From Pseudodesulfovibrio sp. (lineage in GTDB: Bacteria > Desulfobacterota > Desulfovibrionia > Desulfovibrionales > Desulfovibrionaceae), in the NCBI GenBank assembly GCA_022712855.1, contig JAFLJT010000193.1, forward strand, positions 1 through 34,415: 34,415 nt of DNA, given 5' to 3'. The notes beneath the pieces were generated by a model, which did not search any database, had not been told where the DNA came from, and saw only the letters and a list, made by a program, of their open reading frames with translations. Made by a program: the position numbers and the translations under genes. Below, piece after piece: positions 16,020 through 23,868 of the stretch (position 1 is the first letter of the stretch; every line of letters begins with the position of its first letter).

Positions 16020-18316
16020 TATGGGGATGAAGTGGCTTCTTGTGAACCAAGGGGAGGTCTCCGGTCTACTGCCACAGAATTTCCGGGCTTTGATTTGGCG
16101 AATTTATTGATGTGTGCAGCACGTTCCCCAATTTCCATGAGAGAACACTGGCCGCAAATTTCGATGACACCTAAGGAGATGGACACAAGAGGGTAGTTCC
16201 GTTCTTTATCGTCACGCCCCTTGGCCTTGATCCAGCCTCGTTCCTGATCTTCCGCGCAGTAGCGATTTTTGACAACTCGTCCGAAGCAACGGATGACTGA
16301 TTTGCATATTCTTTCGACTGATTCCGGGTTGGTGATGAGGACAAAGTCATCGCCCCCGATGTGGCAGAGACGGGCGTTTTGGCCTGCGTGTTTTTTAGTG
16401 GCCCAGCTGAGAATATCTGCAGCTAGACGGATGATATTATCGCCGTTTTTGAACCCGTAAGTGTCATTATATACTTTGAAATGATCGAGGTCGGCGTAGA
16501 TGATACTGAACTGCCTTCCCTGTGCGATCCGGCTTTCCACTTCCTGTTCAATTGAGAGATTGCCGGGAAGGCCTGTCAGGGGATTTGTTCCCTTGGCCAT
16601 TTCCATTTGAATTTTCGCCATTGCATTCATCATATCCTGAACTGAAATCACGCCGTAAAGCTGAGCTTTTCGAGTGACGATGATGTCATCGTATGCCTTG
16701 AGCGGTTCTCGTTGCATGGCTTTTCTGGCTGCCTGTTCCACTGGCATGTCCATGTCAATCATGAGGGGGGTGTTGTCCATGACGGTTTCAATAGGGCGTT
16801 TGTGGTAGAGGGCGACGCCGTACTGAGATGAGAGTTGGCGGTTGAGATGATATTCCATGACCAGACCGCGAGGGATATTGTTTTCTGCGACAATAATACA
16901 GGGGAACCTGTTATTTTGTTTGAAGAACTTTTGTGCGTCAGAAACAAGATAGTTCGAGGTAACCGCGTGTGGTGGTTTCGCTAAATCTCCGACAGGGAGT
17001 GAACATGAAATGGATTTTGTGGTGATGTCTCCCACGGATTGAAGGTCGAGACATTCCTGCGACAATCCGGGCTTGGGGCGTCCCGGCTTTGCCAGAAAAA
17101 AGCCCTGTCCACAGTGTACCCCGATATCCTTGAGGCATATTGCCTGTGCCTTTGATTCAATCCCTTCGCCGATAATTTGTGAGCCTATTTTGTCAGCAAA
17201 CGTGACGGTTGTTTCTACAAGGGCTCGTTTTACCGGATCTTTGTGGATGCCATCAATGAGAGATTTGTCGAGCTTGATGTATTCTGGTTGCAGTTCAGCA
17301 ATGGTTGTTAACCCAGCGTATCCAGCACCAGCATCGTCCACGGCAACCTTGAACCCCTGACTTCGATAGTGATCAAGGGTGCGATAAAATAGATCAAACT
17401 CCTGCACGCTGTGTCTTTCAGTGATCTCGAAGACAATATTGTCCGGCGACAGCCCTGCGCTTTCCATCAATTCCAAGGTTTTGCCAGGGGTGAATTCAGG
17501 ATCGGCCATGGTCTTTGGATGAATGTTGAGAAAGAGTTTTTGTCCCTCTTCCAGCGGTCCCGCATTTAGGATAGCGGATTCTCGGCAGATTTTTTCCAGA
17601 GCGAACAGACGTCCAAGTTGCTCAGCCGTTTCAAAGAGAACGACGGGGGAGCGAAACGATGATTCTTGCGGTCCACGAGTCAGTGATTCCCACCCGAGAA
17701 TAGAGCCTGTTTTGAAGTTGAGAATCGGTTGGTAGTGTGTGCTGATGAGACCTTGCGTGAGGATGGTGTTAAATTTGTCGGCGATGGCGAGGGTTTTCAT
17801 GTTGAGTGGAATTCGGAGCATTCGCCTCGCTTCATCAAGTGCTGTGTTGAGCCTAAGGTCGGTCATGGTTTCGGGAACGAAGTTAAGGCTCGAATAGCCC
17901 ATGCCGAGATCAATCCCTAATCCTGTATGACGAATCATGGTGGTCTTGAGGCTGTTTTGCGCCTGAAGTTTGTATTCATAGGCCATATCTGCCGGACTGG
18001 TTCGGTTGGCTAAAAGAATAGCCACTTCTCCATGCCCAACAATCATGACTACCGGGGCGCAACATTCATTACCATCATTGACTGTCTTTTCGAGACTTTG
18101 CCGTAACTCCTGTTCGAGCTGGTCAATAAATCCCTGACCATACATTTCTTTTAAAATGTTATAATCGTTGATGGCTATGAGGATGAGAGCGAAGCTGGGC
18201 GTTCTTTCTGCCCCTTCTTTCATGTGTGTAGGATCTGGGTAATTCATTGGCAGGTTTGTCTCGTGCTCAGTGGCTACAAGATTCTGCATGAATCGAGAGA
18301 GGAGAGTTTTATTCAT
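16019..18316 (-). CDS. Multidomain c-di-GMP protein: degenerate GGDEF - EAL - CBS pair - GGDEF
   Basis: 765 residues, no clear membrane segment. Residues ~35-185 resemble a degenerate GGDEF domain lacking the signature. An EAL domain follows (~190-430): Glu210 in GWESLTRGP (ESL in place of EAL), NIHP, FEITERHS, VAVDDAGAGYAGL, YIKLDKSL, IGEGIES and CGQGFFLAKP, so the phosphodiesterase catalytic residues look retained. Residues ~450-580 look like a CBS pair, probably ligand sensing. The C-terminal GGDEF domain (~590-750) has YADLDHFKVYND and GGDDF at 654-658, consistent with active diguanylate cyclase; the residues ahead (RLCH) do not form an RxxD inhibitory site. Both making and breaking c-di-GMP are therefore possible. 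Single-gene unit. Confidence 0.88.
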   Translation of the reverse strand: MNKTLLSRFMQNLVATEHETNLPMNYPDPTHMKEGAERTPSFALILIAINDYNILKEMYGQGFIDQLEQELRQSLEKTVNDGNECCAPVVMIVGHGEVAILLANRTSPADMAYEYKLQAQNSLKTTMIRHTGLGIDLGMGYSSLNFVPETMTDLRLNTALDEARRMLRIPLNMKTLAIADKFNTILTQGLISTHYQPILNFKTGSILGWESLTRGPQESSFRSPVVLFETAEQLGRLFALEKICRESAILNAGPLEEGQKLFLNIHPKTMADPEFTPGKTLELMESAGLSPDNIVFEITERHSVQEFDLFYRTLDHYRSQGFKVAVDDAGAGYAGLTTIAELQPEYIKLDKSLIDGIHKDPVKRALVETTVTFADKIGSQIIGEGIESKAQAICLKDIGVHCGQGFFLAKPGRPKPGLSQECLDLQSVGDITTKSISCSLPVGDLAKPPHAVTSNYLVSDAQKFFKQNNRFPCIIVAENNIPRGLVMEYHLNRQLSSQYGVALYHKRPIETVMDNTPLMIDMDMPVEQAARKAMQREPLKAYDDIIVTRKAQLYGVISVQDMMNAMAKIQMEMAKGTNPLTGLPGNLSIEQEVESRIAQGRQFSIIYADLDHFKVYNDTYGFKNGDNIIRLAADILSWATKKHAGQNARLCHIGGDDFVLITNPESVERICKSVIRCFGRVVKNRYCAEDQERGWIKAKGRDDKERNYPLVSISLGVIEICGQCSLMEIGERAAHINKFAKSKPGNSVAVDRRPPLGSQEATSSP

Positions 18317-18360
18317 TGGTTTCGGACCTTGTTAAAAAGGAATTGGTTCTCCGTTTTGTT

Positions 18361-18413
18361 TGTACTCTTGTACATCGCTAAAGAGGGGAGTTGTTACCGT
18401 TTCGTGACGGTAA
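18361..18413. promoter_or_regulatory. Two perfect dyads upstream of the EAL/GGDEF gene
   Basis: TGTAC-TCTT-GTACA (18361-18374) and TTACCGT-TTCGTG-ACGGTAA (18394-18413) lie 45-97 nt ahead of the start codon at 18316. Both are perfect inverted repeats with operator-like geometry. No regulator is assigned. Confidence 0.4.
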
Positions 18414-18428
18414 GGTGCTCTTTTGAAC

Positions 18429-18464
18429 ACAAAAAAAGGCGGCCGCTTTAAGCGACCGCCTTTG
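18429..18464 (-). terminator. Terminator of the accC-accDA operon
   Basis: AAAGGCGGCCGCT-TTA-AGCGACCGCCTTT hairpin with one mismatch. The plus strand has seven or more A before it, which is the T-run on the minus strand, fitting termination of accDA, whose stop is about 24 nt away. Confidence 0.88.
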
Positions 18465-18487
18465 GTGAATCAATTTAGTCTTGAGAC

Positions 18488-20734
18488 TTATCTGTAGTAC
18501 AGGTTCCGTCCACCGATGGTCAGGAATGCCTGATGCATATTCTTGCGGATATCCTTACGGCTCCATACGCCTTGAATATGACCGCGTGAGAGCGCCTTGT
18601 AGCAATTGTGGTAGTCGGGCGGGATCTCAACGCCTGTGGTCTCCTTGATTACGCCGGGGCCAGCAAAGCCGAGGCGGGAAGAACGCACTGCATACTGGTA
18701 GGGCGAACATCCAAGGAAGGATGCTACCGGGCCAGCATAGGAGTTGGTATCGTACAAGACGATGTAGAGTCCGCCTTCCTCGATGTACTTGCGTACAGCC
18801 ATGGTGCAGCGGGGCATCTGGATGAGACCGTTAACGCCTTCCTGGATGCGAATGCCTGCGGTGCCATGCACGTATGCCAAGAACGGCTGGTGCTTGGTCT
18901 GGGCAAGTTCGAGGGCGCGGATAAACTTCTCGCCTTCTGCTGCGCCGACTGAGCCGCCGCGGAAGTTGGCAATGAGGGTCGCGCAGGTCAGGCGAGTGCC
19001 TTTCAAAGTAGCGTTGAAGGTCATGCAGCTACTTTCAAGGCCCGTCTTTTTCTTTGCTGCGTTAAGACGCTCTTCAAAGTTGGGGAAGCCTGTGGGGTTA
19101 CCAGAGGCGATATCGCGGTTGAACTCACGGATGGAACCGTGATCAAAAACGTTGTTGAGATACCACTGGTATTCCATGGGGAAGTTGTAGCCACAATTGG
19201 GACAAACTCCGGAGAAATCCGTGAAGAGATCACGGGCCCAGATGTCGAGACAGCCACGTTTCTTGGAGTGAGGACAGGATATTTCCCGGTCGATTTTTGC
19301 TTGTGGGCTGACGTAATTATAGCCTTTTTCATCAACCACTTCCGTTGATTTGGTCTTGGACAAACCCGTCAATTCCAACTCTTTCTGTCGCTCAACCGTG
19401 GACGTTACGCCCATCTTTTTGAGCACAGAAGTGTATGTCGAATTGATCTTGCCTGTGACGACGTGGAACTCGTCGGTGGCCTCTTCGATGAAGCGTGCAA
19501 TTCTTTGTTGAAACGGTCTGATCAAGCCGAACTGGACCGCAGAACTTGTGGTGGAGACAATACCACTGCTGGTGGCGTTGAGTTTCTCCATCATGGAACG
19601 GTTGTCTTGGTATGCGTGCTGAGCCAGTTTGCGGTACTTCTTGAAGCGCCGTGCAATCAGGCGTCTGCGGGCGTCATCATTGAGCCCCCAGCGGACGATG
19701 ATGTCGGCATGCTTCTGAAAATGGCGCATGGCGACCGCACGGAACAAACGCATGCCACGGACGGACAGGGTTACTTCATCCGTTGCACGGATAACCTGTT
19801 CGCGGACTTGCTTATAGAAGTCGAAATGATCTGCGCGAGCACCCAAGGCGGGTTCTTCGATGATCTCATCAATATAGCCGTTCGCCAAATTGTCTTGAGC
19901 AGTAATGCGTTGGGACAATGCGCAGGACTCAATGAGTTCTACCGGAGCACGCTCGGAGCCTTTGATGCGGCCTTCGATGGCGGCAGCGCCTTCGGGCGAA
20001 ATGACCGAGTAATAACCGTGTGAAAGCATGAGCCGTTTATCAGCCATGCCGATGGCTTCTGCGCCGCCGGAACCGCCTTCGGAGAAGATGGCGATAATCG
20101 GGACTGGCAGGCCTGCCATTTCATAAATGTTTTCAGCAATCTGCTGGGCAGCACCGGGGAAATCCTCAACAGGGTAGGAGCCGGGCGTGTTGACATAGGC
20201 GTGGATGGGAATCTGTTCCCGGGCCGCGACCTTCATGTATTTCAGCGCCTTGCTGTTGCCCCATGGCTTGATGGAGCCGCCGTTGCGGAACTCCTGCCCA
20301 TGCCCTTTTTCCTGCCCCACGACCATAACCGGCTGGTTGATGATCTTTTTGCCTTTGCGACGGGTGATGTAGGCACGAGCAATGAGCATTCCGGGATCGA
20401 TGGAATGTTCGTCCTTGCCGCCGATCTCAATGTAGTTGTCATAGACATTTTCAAGGATGTCTTTGAGGCAACTGCGCTGGGGGTGGCGGACAATACGTAC
20501 CTTGTCCATGGCGGTCAGCTGCGTGTCGATAGCAGATTCCATGGTTGCCAATCGGCGATCCAGGGAATCCACGGCCTTTATGGCCTGATCTTCTGTGGCA
20601 GCTTGATACTTGTCGGGGAACTCGAGGATTTCCTTGGAAAATGCATCAAGCTCAGGGCGAGATGTATTGCCAAGGATATCGCGGGTGTAGTTGATCCGCG
20701 CCGAGAGTTCGGTGAGTTTTTTATCTATATTCAT
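18488..20734 (-). CDS. accDA: Acetyl-CoA carboxylase carboxyltransferase, single-chain AccA-AccD fusion
   Basis: 748 residues. The N-terminal half is AccA-like: RHPQRSCLKDIL, VVGQEKGHGQEF, NTPGSYPVEDFPGAAQQIAE, SEGGSGGAEAIGMADK and YYSVISPEGAAAI. After a helical linker (~320-480) comes an AccD-like half. It opens with a four-residue zinc ribbon near 486-515 (CPHSKKRGCLDIW... CPNCGYNFP) and continues with FRGGSVGAAEGEKFIRA, YVHGTAGIRIQEGVN and GFAGPGVIKETTG. The usual bacterial enzyme has two separate chains; here alpha precedes beta. It transfers carboxylate from carboxybiotin to acetyl-CoA in fatty acid synthesis. It starts 11 nt after accC, so the two form an operon. No biotin carboxyl carrier protein gene is in the window. 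An acyl-CoA other than acetyl-CoA is possible but less likely. Confidence 0.9.
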   Translation of the reverse strand: MNIDKKLTELSARINYTRDILGNTSRPELDAFSKEILEFPDKYQAATEDQAIKAVDSLDRRLATMESAIDTQLTAMDKVRIVRHPQRSCLKDILENVYDNYIEIGGKDEHSIDPGMLIARAYITRRKGKKIINQPVMVVGQEKGHGQEFRNGGSIKPWGNSKALKYMKVAAREQIPIHAYVNTPGSYPVEDFPGAAQQIAENIYEMAGLPVPIIAIFSEGGSGGAEAIGMADKRLMLSHGYYSVISPEGAAAIEGRIKGSERAPVELIESCALSQRITAQDNLANGYIDEIIEEPALGARADHFDFYKQVREQVIRATDEVTLSVRGMRLFRAVAMRHFQKHADIIVRWGLNDDARRRLIARRFKKYRKLAQHAYQDNRSMMEKLNATSSGIVSTTSSAVQFGLIRPFQQRIARFIEEATDEFHVVTGKINSTYTSVLKKMGVTSTVERQKELELTGLSKTKSTEVVDEKGYNYVSPQAKIDREISCPHSKKRGCLDIWARDLFTDFSGVCPNCGYNFPMEYQWYLNNVFDHGSIREFNRDIASGNPTGFPNFEERLNAAKKKTGLESSCMTFNATLKGTRLTCATLIANFRGGSVGAAEGEKFIRALELAQTKHQPFLAYVHGTAGIRIQEGVNGLIQMPRCTMAVRKYIEEGGLYIVLYDTNSYAGPVASFLGCSPYQYAVRSSRLGFAGPGVIKETTGVEIPPDYHNCYKALSRGHIQGVWSRKDIRKNMHQAFLTIGGRNLYYR

Positions 20735-20745
20735 AATGTACCTGT

Positions 20746-22164
20746 TTAGAATTCAAGCAGGTTTTCAGTTTTTTCGATGAGGAACGGGATGTTGGATTTC
20801 ATGGCAGAACCACGGGAATCAGCACCGTTCAATTTGAGGTCTTCCAAGAACTGGAGGCCACGTTCCTTGGCTTCTTTCAAATCTTTTCCCCAGATAATCG
20901 CAAGGGCGAGGTTGGGGTCGTATTCAGTCGGAATCTGATACGCTCTGTCCAGAGGGACGTGCGTGTGGAATTTGACCCAATCATGTTTGGTCCAAGCCAA
21001 TTCCTCGATCTTTCCAACCCATGGTGCAAAGCCGTCGTCTGTGTCTTCGGCGATGAGGCGGTATTCGATGCTGACGCCCTTAAAGCTGACGTCATCCTGC
21101 GTGTACCCAAGGTCTTCGCCAAGACCGATACGGATTTGTTCACGAATAAGATTAACGTCTGTGTTGCTCTTAACGGATGAAATGTCAGCGGAAACGCCGT
21201 TTTCAACCTGAATTCGGGCGTTGACTTCCATAAGGAATGGCTCACCGTCCGGGGTGACGATCCATTCCCAAGTGCCAACGTTGTCGTATTTGATCTCTTT
21301 AGCGATAGTGAGCGAGTATTCAGTGATATCGCGAATAAGCTTCTGGGCATCAAAGGCGTAAGTCAGGTCCTGCGGCCAAAAGCCGGGAGCGACTTCGATG
21401 CGCTTTTGAAGACCGGGGCTCTGCACGGAGCAGTTACGCGTACCGAAGTGGACCGGGTTGATACCGGTACGGTCGGACGCGATCTGCACTTCAAGATGAT
21501 TGAAGTTGAACATGCGCTGCTCGATGAGCACGCCTTCATCATTGAATGTGCGCAGGGAGAAGCTGCGGATACGACGATAGGTCTGCCTGAAACGGGCCAT
21601 GTCTTCGCATTCGTCAATACCCATGCCGCCACCGCCAGCCGATGCCTTGACCAGAACCACAGGCCGCTTAATGCCCATTTTAGTCTGGAACTCGAAGAGG
21701 CTTTCAGCAATAGCTTCGGCCTCAAGTTCATCGTAAATGGCTCTGTCGGAGCCAGGAACTGTGGGGATATTCAGCTTGCGTGCAAGTCGTTTGGTGTTGA
21801 TCTTGTCGCCAAGATCCCGGATGACTTCCCACGATGGTCCAATGAACATCATTGGTCTGTCACGCTCGGTCACACGGCGTGCAAATCGGTAATTTTCCGA
21901 GAAAAAGCCGTAACCGGGGTGAATGGCAGTTGCGCCGGATTCGTCGGCGACAGAGAGAATGTCTCCGGCGTCGAGATAATTTTGGATGCGGTAGAGTGAC
22001 GACTCGCCACCAAGCTTGCGGGCGACATCTACATGTCCCGACAGTGCATCTTCCTTAGTATATACTGCGACAAAGGAAATCCCAAGTTCAGAGCATGCTT
22101 CCATGATCCTGACTGCGATCTCGCCTCTGTTCGCGATGAGTACTTTATTGCCTTCTATGCTCAC
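20746..22164 (-). CDS. accC: Biotin carboxylase
   Basis: 472 residues, ATP-grasp biotin carboxylase. Segments are KVLIANRGEIAVRIMEAC (residues 7-24), AIHPGYGFFSENYRFAR, the glycine-rich ATP loop KASAGGGGMG, HLEVQIASD, the catalytic region MEVNARIQVENGVS, and the C-terminal domain with EYRLIAED. It carboxylates biotin on a carrier protein using ATP and bicarbonate. The start is a GTG at 22164, with AGGAG about 13 nt upstream, a rather long spacing. It is followed by the fused carboxyltransferase, so the pair supplies two of the three acetyl-CoA carboxylase activities. The lack of a fused biotinyl domain means BCCP is encoded elsewhere. Confidence 0.93.
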   Translation of the reverse strand: MSIEGNKVLIANRGEIAVRIMEACSELGISFVAVYTKEDALSGHVDVARKLGGESSLYRIQNYLDAGDILSVADESGATAIHPGYGFFSENYRFARRVTERDRPMMFIGPSWEVIRDLGDKINTKRLARKLNIPTVPGSDRAIYDELEAEAIAESLFEFQTKMGIKRPVVLVKASAGGGGMGIDECEDMARFRQTYRRIRSFSLRTFNDEGVLIEQRMFNFNHLEVQIASDRTGINPVHFGTRNCSVQSPGLQKRIEVAPGFWPQDLTYAFDAQKLIRDITEYSLTIAKEIKYDNVGTWEWIVTPDGEPFLMEVNARIQVENGVSADISSVKSNTDVNLIREQIRIGLGEDLGYTQDDVSFKGVSIEYRLIAEDTDDGFAPWVGKIEELAWTKHDWVKFHTHVPLDRAYQIPTEYDPNLALAIIWGKDLKEAKERGLQFLEDLKLNGADSRGSAMKSNIPFLIEKTENLLEF

Positions 22165-22279
22165 GGTGAATCTATATCTCCTGAGATGACGTTTCGAAGT
22201 TGCATTAAATAGCTCTTATAGCGTGTTCTGGCAAATTCTTTAGACTTTCTTTTTAATCAAATATTACAAGTGATTAATC

Positions 22280-22295
22280 TGAAACGTTCGTTTGA
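22280..22295. promoter_or_regulatory. Dyad upstream of accC
   Basis: AAACG-TT-CGTTT with near-symmetric flanks (TGAAACG / CGTTTGA) in the divergent accC / oxidoreductase intergenic region (22165-22413, 249 nt), about 115 nt ahead of accC. Operator-like; no regulator assigned. Confidence 0.4.
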
Positions 22296-22337
22296 ATTTT
22301 TAGGTATGGATTTTTCACTAAAAAATAGGTAAATAAT

Positions 22338-22353
22338 CGGTCCGCTCGGACCG
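22338..22353. promoter_or_regulatory. Perfect GC-rich dyad upstream of the oxidoreductase gene
   Basis: CGGTCCG-CT-CGGACCG, a perfect 7-bp inverted repeat in otherwise A/T-rich sequence, 60 nt before the start codon at 22414. An overlapping GCTCG / CGAGC repeat allows an alternative fold. Could be an operator or a leader hairpin. Confidence 0.5.
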
Positions 22354-22413
22354 CGAGCGCTTGAATTGGCATAATTGGCAATCTGCTTGATATTGATCGG
22401 AAGGAGTAAATAT

Positions 22414-23676
22414 ATGGATTACGTAATTGTCGGAAACGGCGTCTCTGCAATCGGTGCTATCGAAGGAATTCGCCTCCATGATACAATAGGGAAAATCCTA
22501 GTTGTAAGCGATGAAGCTGTCCCTACCTATGGTCGTCCACTTATCTCCTATTACCTATCAGATAAAATTAAATTTGAAACCCTGCCGTTCAGGCCCGAAG
22601 AATTTTATACGAAAAACGGCGTTGAGATGAAGCTCAGTTCCCGAGTATTGTCCATCGATACCACAGGGAAAGAGTTAGTCCTCGATAGCGGAGAGAAGAT
22701 CGGCTACGGAAAGCTTCTGATCGCCACAGGCGGTACTCCGGTCAAGCCTCCCTTGCCGGGAATAGAAGGGCCTGGCGTGCATAACTTCACCACTGTTGCC
22801 CACGCCGAAGCGCTCAAGGAACTGGTGGACAAAGTCCAGAAGGTCGTCGTCATCGGCGCTGGTCTTATCGCACTCAAGGCAGCCGAAGGGTTTGCCGAGA
22901 AGGGCGTTGATGTCACCATCGTTGTTCGCTCCCGCATCATGCGTACATATTTTGATGAGACCGCTGGCGAAATGATTGTAGAGCATCTCGAAAAGAACGG
23001 CATCCATTTCATGCAGGGCACTGGGACCAAAGAAATCGTTCGTTTGAAGGACGGGACCATCAAAGGCGTGGAAACTGATCAGGGATTGGTTGAAGCCGAT
23101 GTTGTCATCGTAGCCGCTGGTGTGCGCCCGAACATGGGACTTGCAACTCAGGCTGGCATTACCACGGAGCAGGGCATTCGCGTTGACGATTACCTTACAA
23201 CCAGTGATCCCAATGTATTCGCAGCAGGCGACGTGGCTGAGGCCAAGGATCTGCTGACTGGCGAATACACCGTGCGTCCCATCTGGCCCAATGCCTACTC
23301 ACAGGGCCGCTATGCTGGTTTGAACATGGCCGGTGCCGACAAGCCTTACACGGGCGGCATGTCCATGAACTCCATCACATATTACGGATTGGCGACCATC
23401 TCTGTTGGCGAGACAAATCTTGATGACGATGAAGAATATGAAATCGATATTCACCTGGATCGCGAGAACGGCGTTTACCGTAAACTCATATTCAAGGGCG
23501 ATATCCTGGCTGGTTGCATCCTGATCGGTGATATTGATGCAGCGGGTTTTTACACCAGCTTCATCAAGAACGGATTCATTTTGGATGCAGAGGCCAAACA
23601 ACGGCTCATGGAAGGTGACCCGTCTCCCGCATTATGGCCTGACGAATTCATCGAAGCCATGCACAACAATCCTTAA
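22414..23676 (+). CDS. FAD-dependent NAD(P)H oxidoreductase, rubredoxin/nitrite-reductase-like
   Basis: 420 residues from the ATG at 22414 (GGAAGGAG at 22399-22406; an upstream in-frame start at 22375 adds residues with no homology-like character). Two dinucleotide-binding motifs: FAD, VGNGVSAIGAIEG at the N-terminus, and NAD(P), VIGAGLIALKAAEGFAEKG near 155-175. DPNVFAAGDVAEA is the second FAD-binding motif. The region GRPLISYYLSDK lacks the cysteine of CoA-disulfide reductases and NADH peroxidases. This fits the NADH:rubredoxin reductase / NirB N-terminal subgroup, but the acceptor cannot be named. In sulfate reducers such enzymes often serve oxygen defence; that is inference. Monocistronic, followed by R4 and a terminator. 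Confidence 0.85.
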   Translation: MDYVIVGNGVSAIGAIEGIRLHDTIGKILVVSDEAVPTYGRPLISYYLSDKIKFETLPFRPEEFYTKNGVEMKLSSRVLSIDTTGKELVLDSGEKIGYGKLLIATGGTPVKPPLPGIEGPGVHNFTTVAHAEALKELVDKVQKVVVIGAGLIALKAAEGFAEKGVDVTIVVRSRIMRTYFDETAGEMIVEHLEKNGIHFMQGTGTKEIVRLKDGTIKGVETDQGLVEADVVIVAAGVRPNMGLATQAGITTEQGIRVDDYLTTSDPNVFAAGDVAEAKDLLTGEYTVRPIWPNAYSQGRYAGLNMAGADKPYTGGMSMNSITYYGLATISVGETNLDDDEEYEIDIHLDRENGVYRKLIFKGDILAGCILIGDIDAAGFYTSFIKNGFILDAEAKQRLMEGDPSPALWPDEFIEAMHNNP

Positions 23677-23686
23677 GCCGAACTAC

Positions 23687-23807
23687 GGCTGCAGATAAAG
23701 GCCCGATTGCGTCGTTGCTGCAACAAGTTCAAACCCTAACGTATAGGAAATACGCGTCGGTCTTGAACTTGTTTAGCGCCTAGCACCCGAACCTTTCTCC
23801 GCAGCCT
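23687..23807 (-). repeat. Long imperfect palindromic repeat, copy R4
   Basis: About 121 nt between convergent genes, 10 nt after the oxidoreductase stop. On the minus strand the outer arms GGCTGCGGAGAAAGG / CCTTTATCTGCAGCC pair; the inner stem AACAAGTTCAAG / TTTGAACTTGTT pairs with different bases from the other copies; the apical hairpin is CGTAT-TTCCT-ATACG. Conserved segments read CGGGTGCTAGGCGC and GCAGCAACGACGCAATCG. Confidence 0.9.
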
Positions 23808-23830
23808 TCCAGATTTAAGTTGTATTCAAC

Positions 23831-23862
23831 AAAAAGGGCCGCACTCAGTGCGGCCCTTTTTT
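23831..23862. terminator. Bidirectional terminator between convergent oxidoreductase and cyclase genes
   Basis: AAAAAGGGCCGCACTCAGTG and its partner form a GGGCCGCAC / GTGCGGCCC stem with A-run on one side and T-run on the other, so it can stop transcription both ways. Confidence 0.93.
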
Positions 23863-23868
23863 ATTTGA

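Noticed and set aside
22365-22393. Sigma-54 promoter before the oxidoreductase (TTGGCATAATTGGCAATCTGC)
   Set aside because: GG and GC doublets are not 10 nt apart in any register, so the -24/-12 spacing fails.
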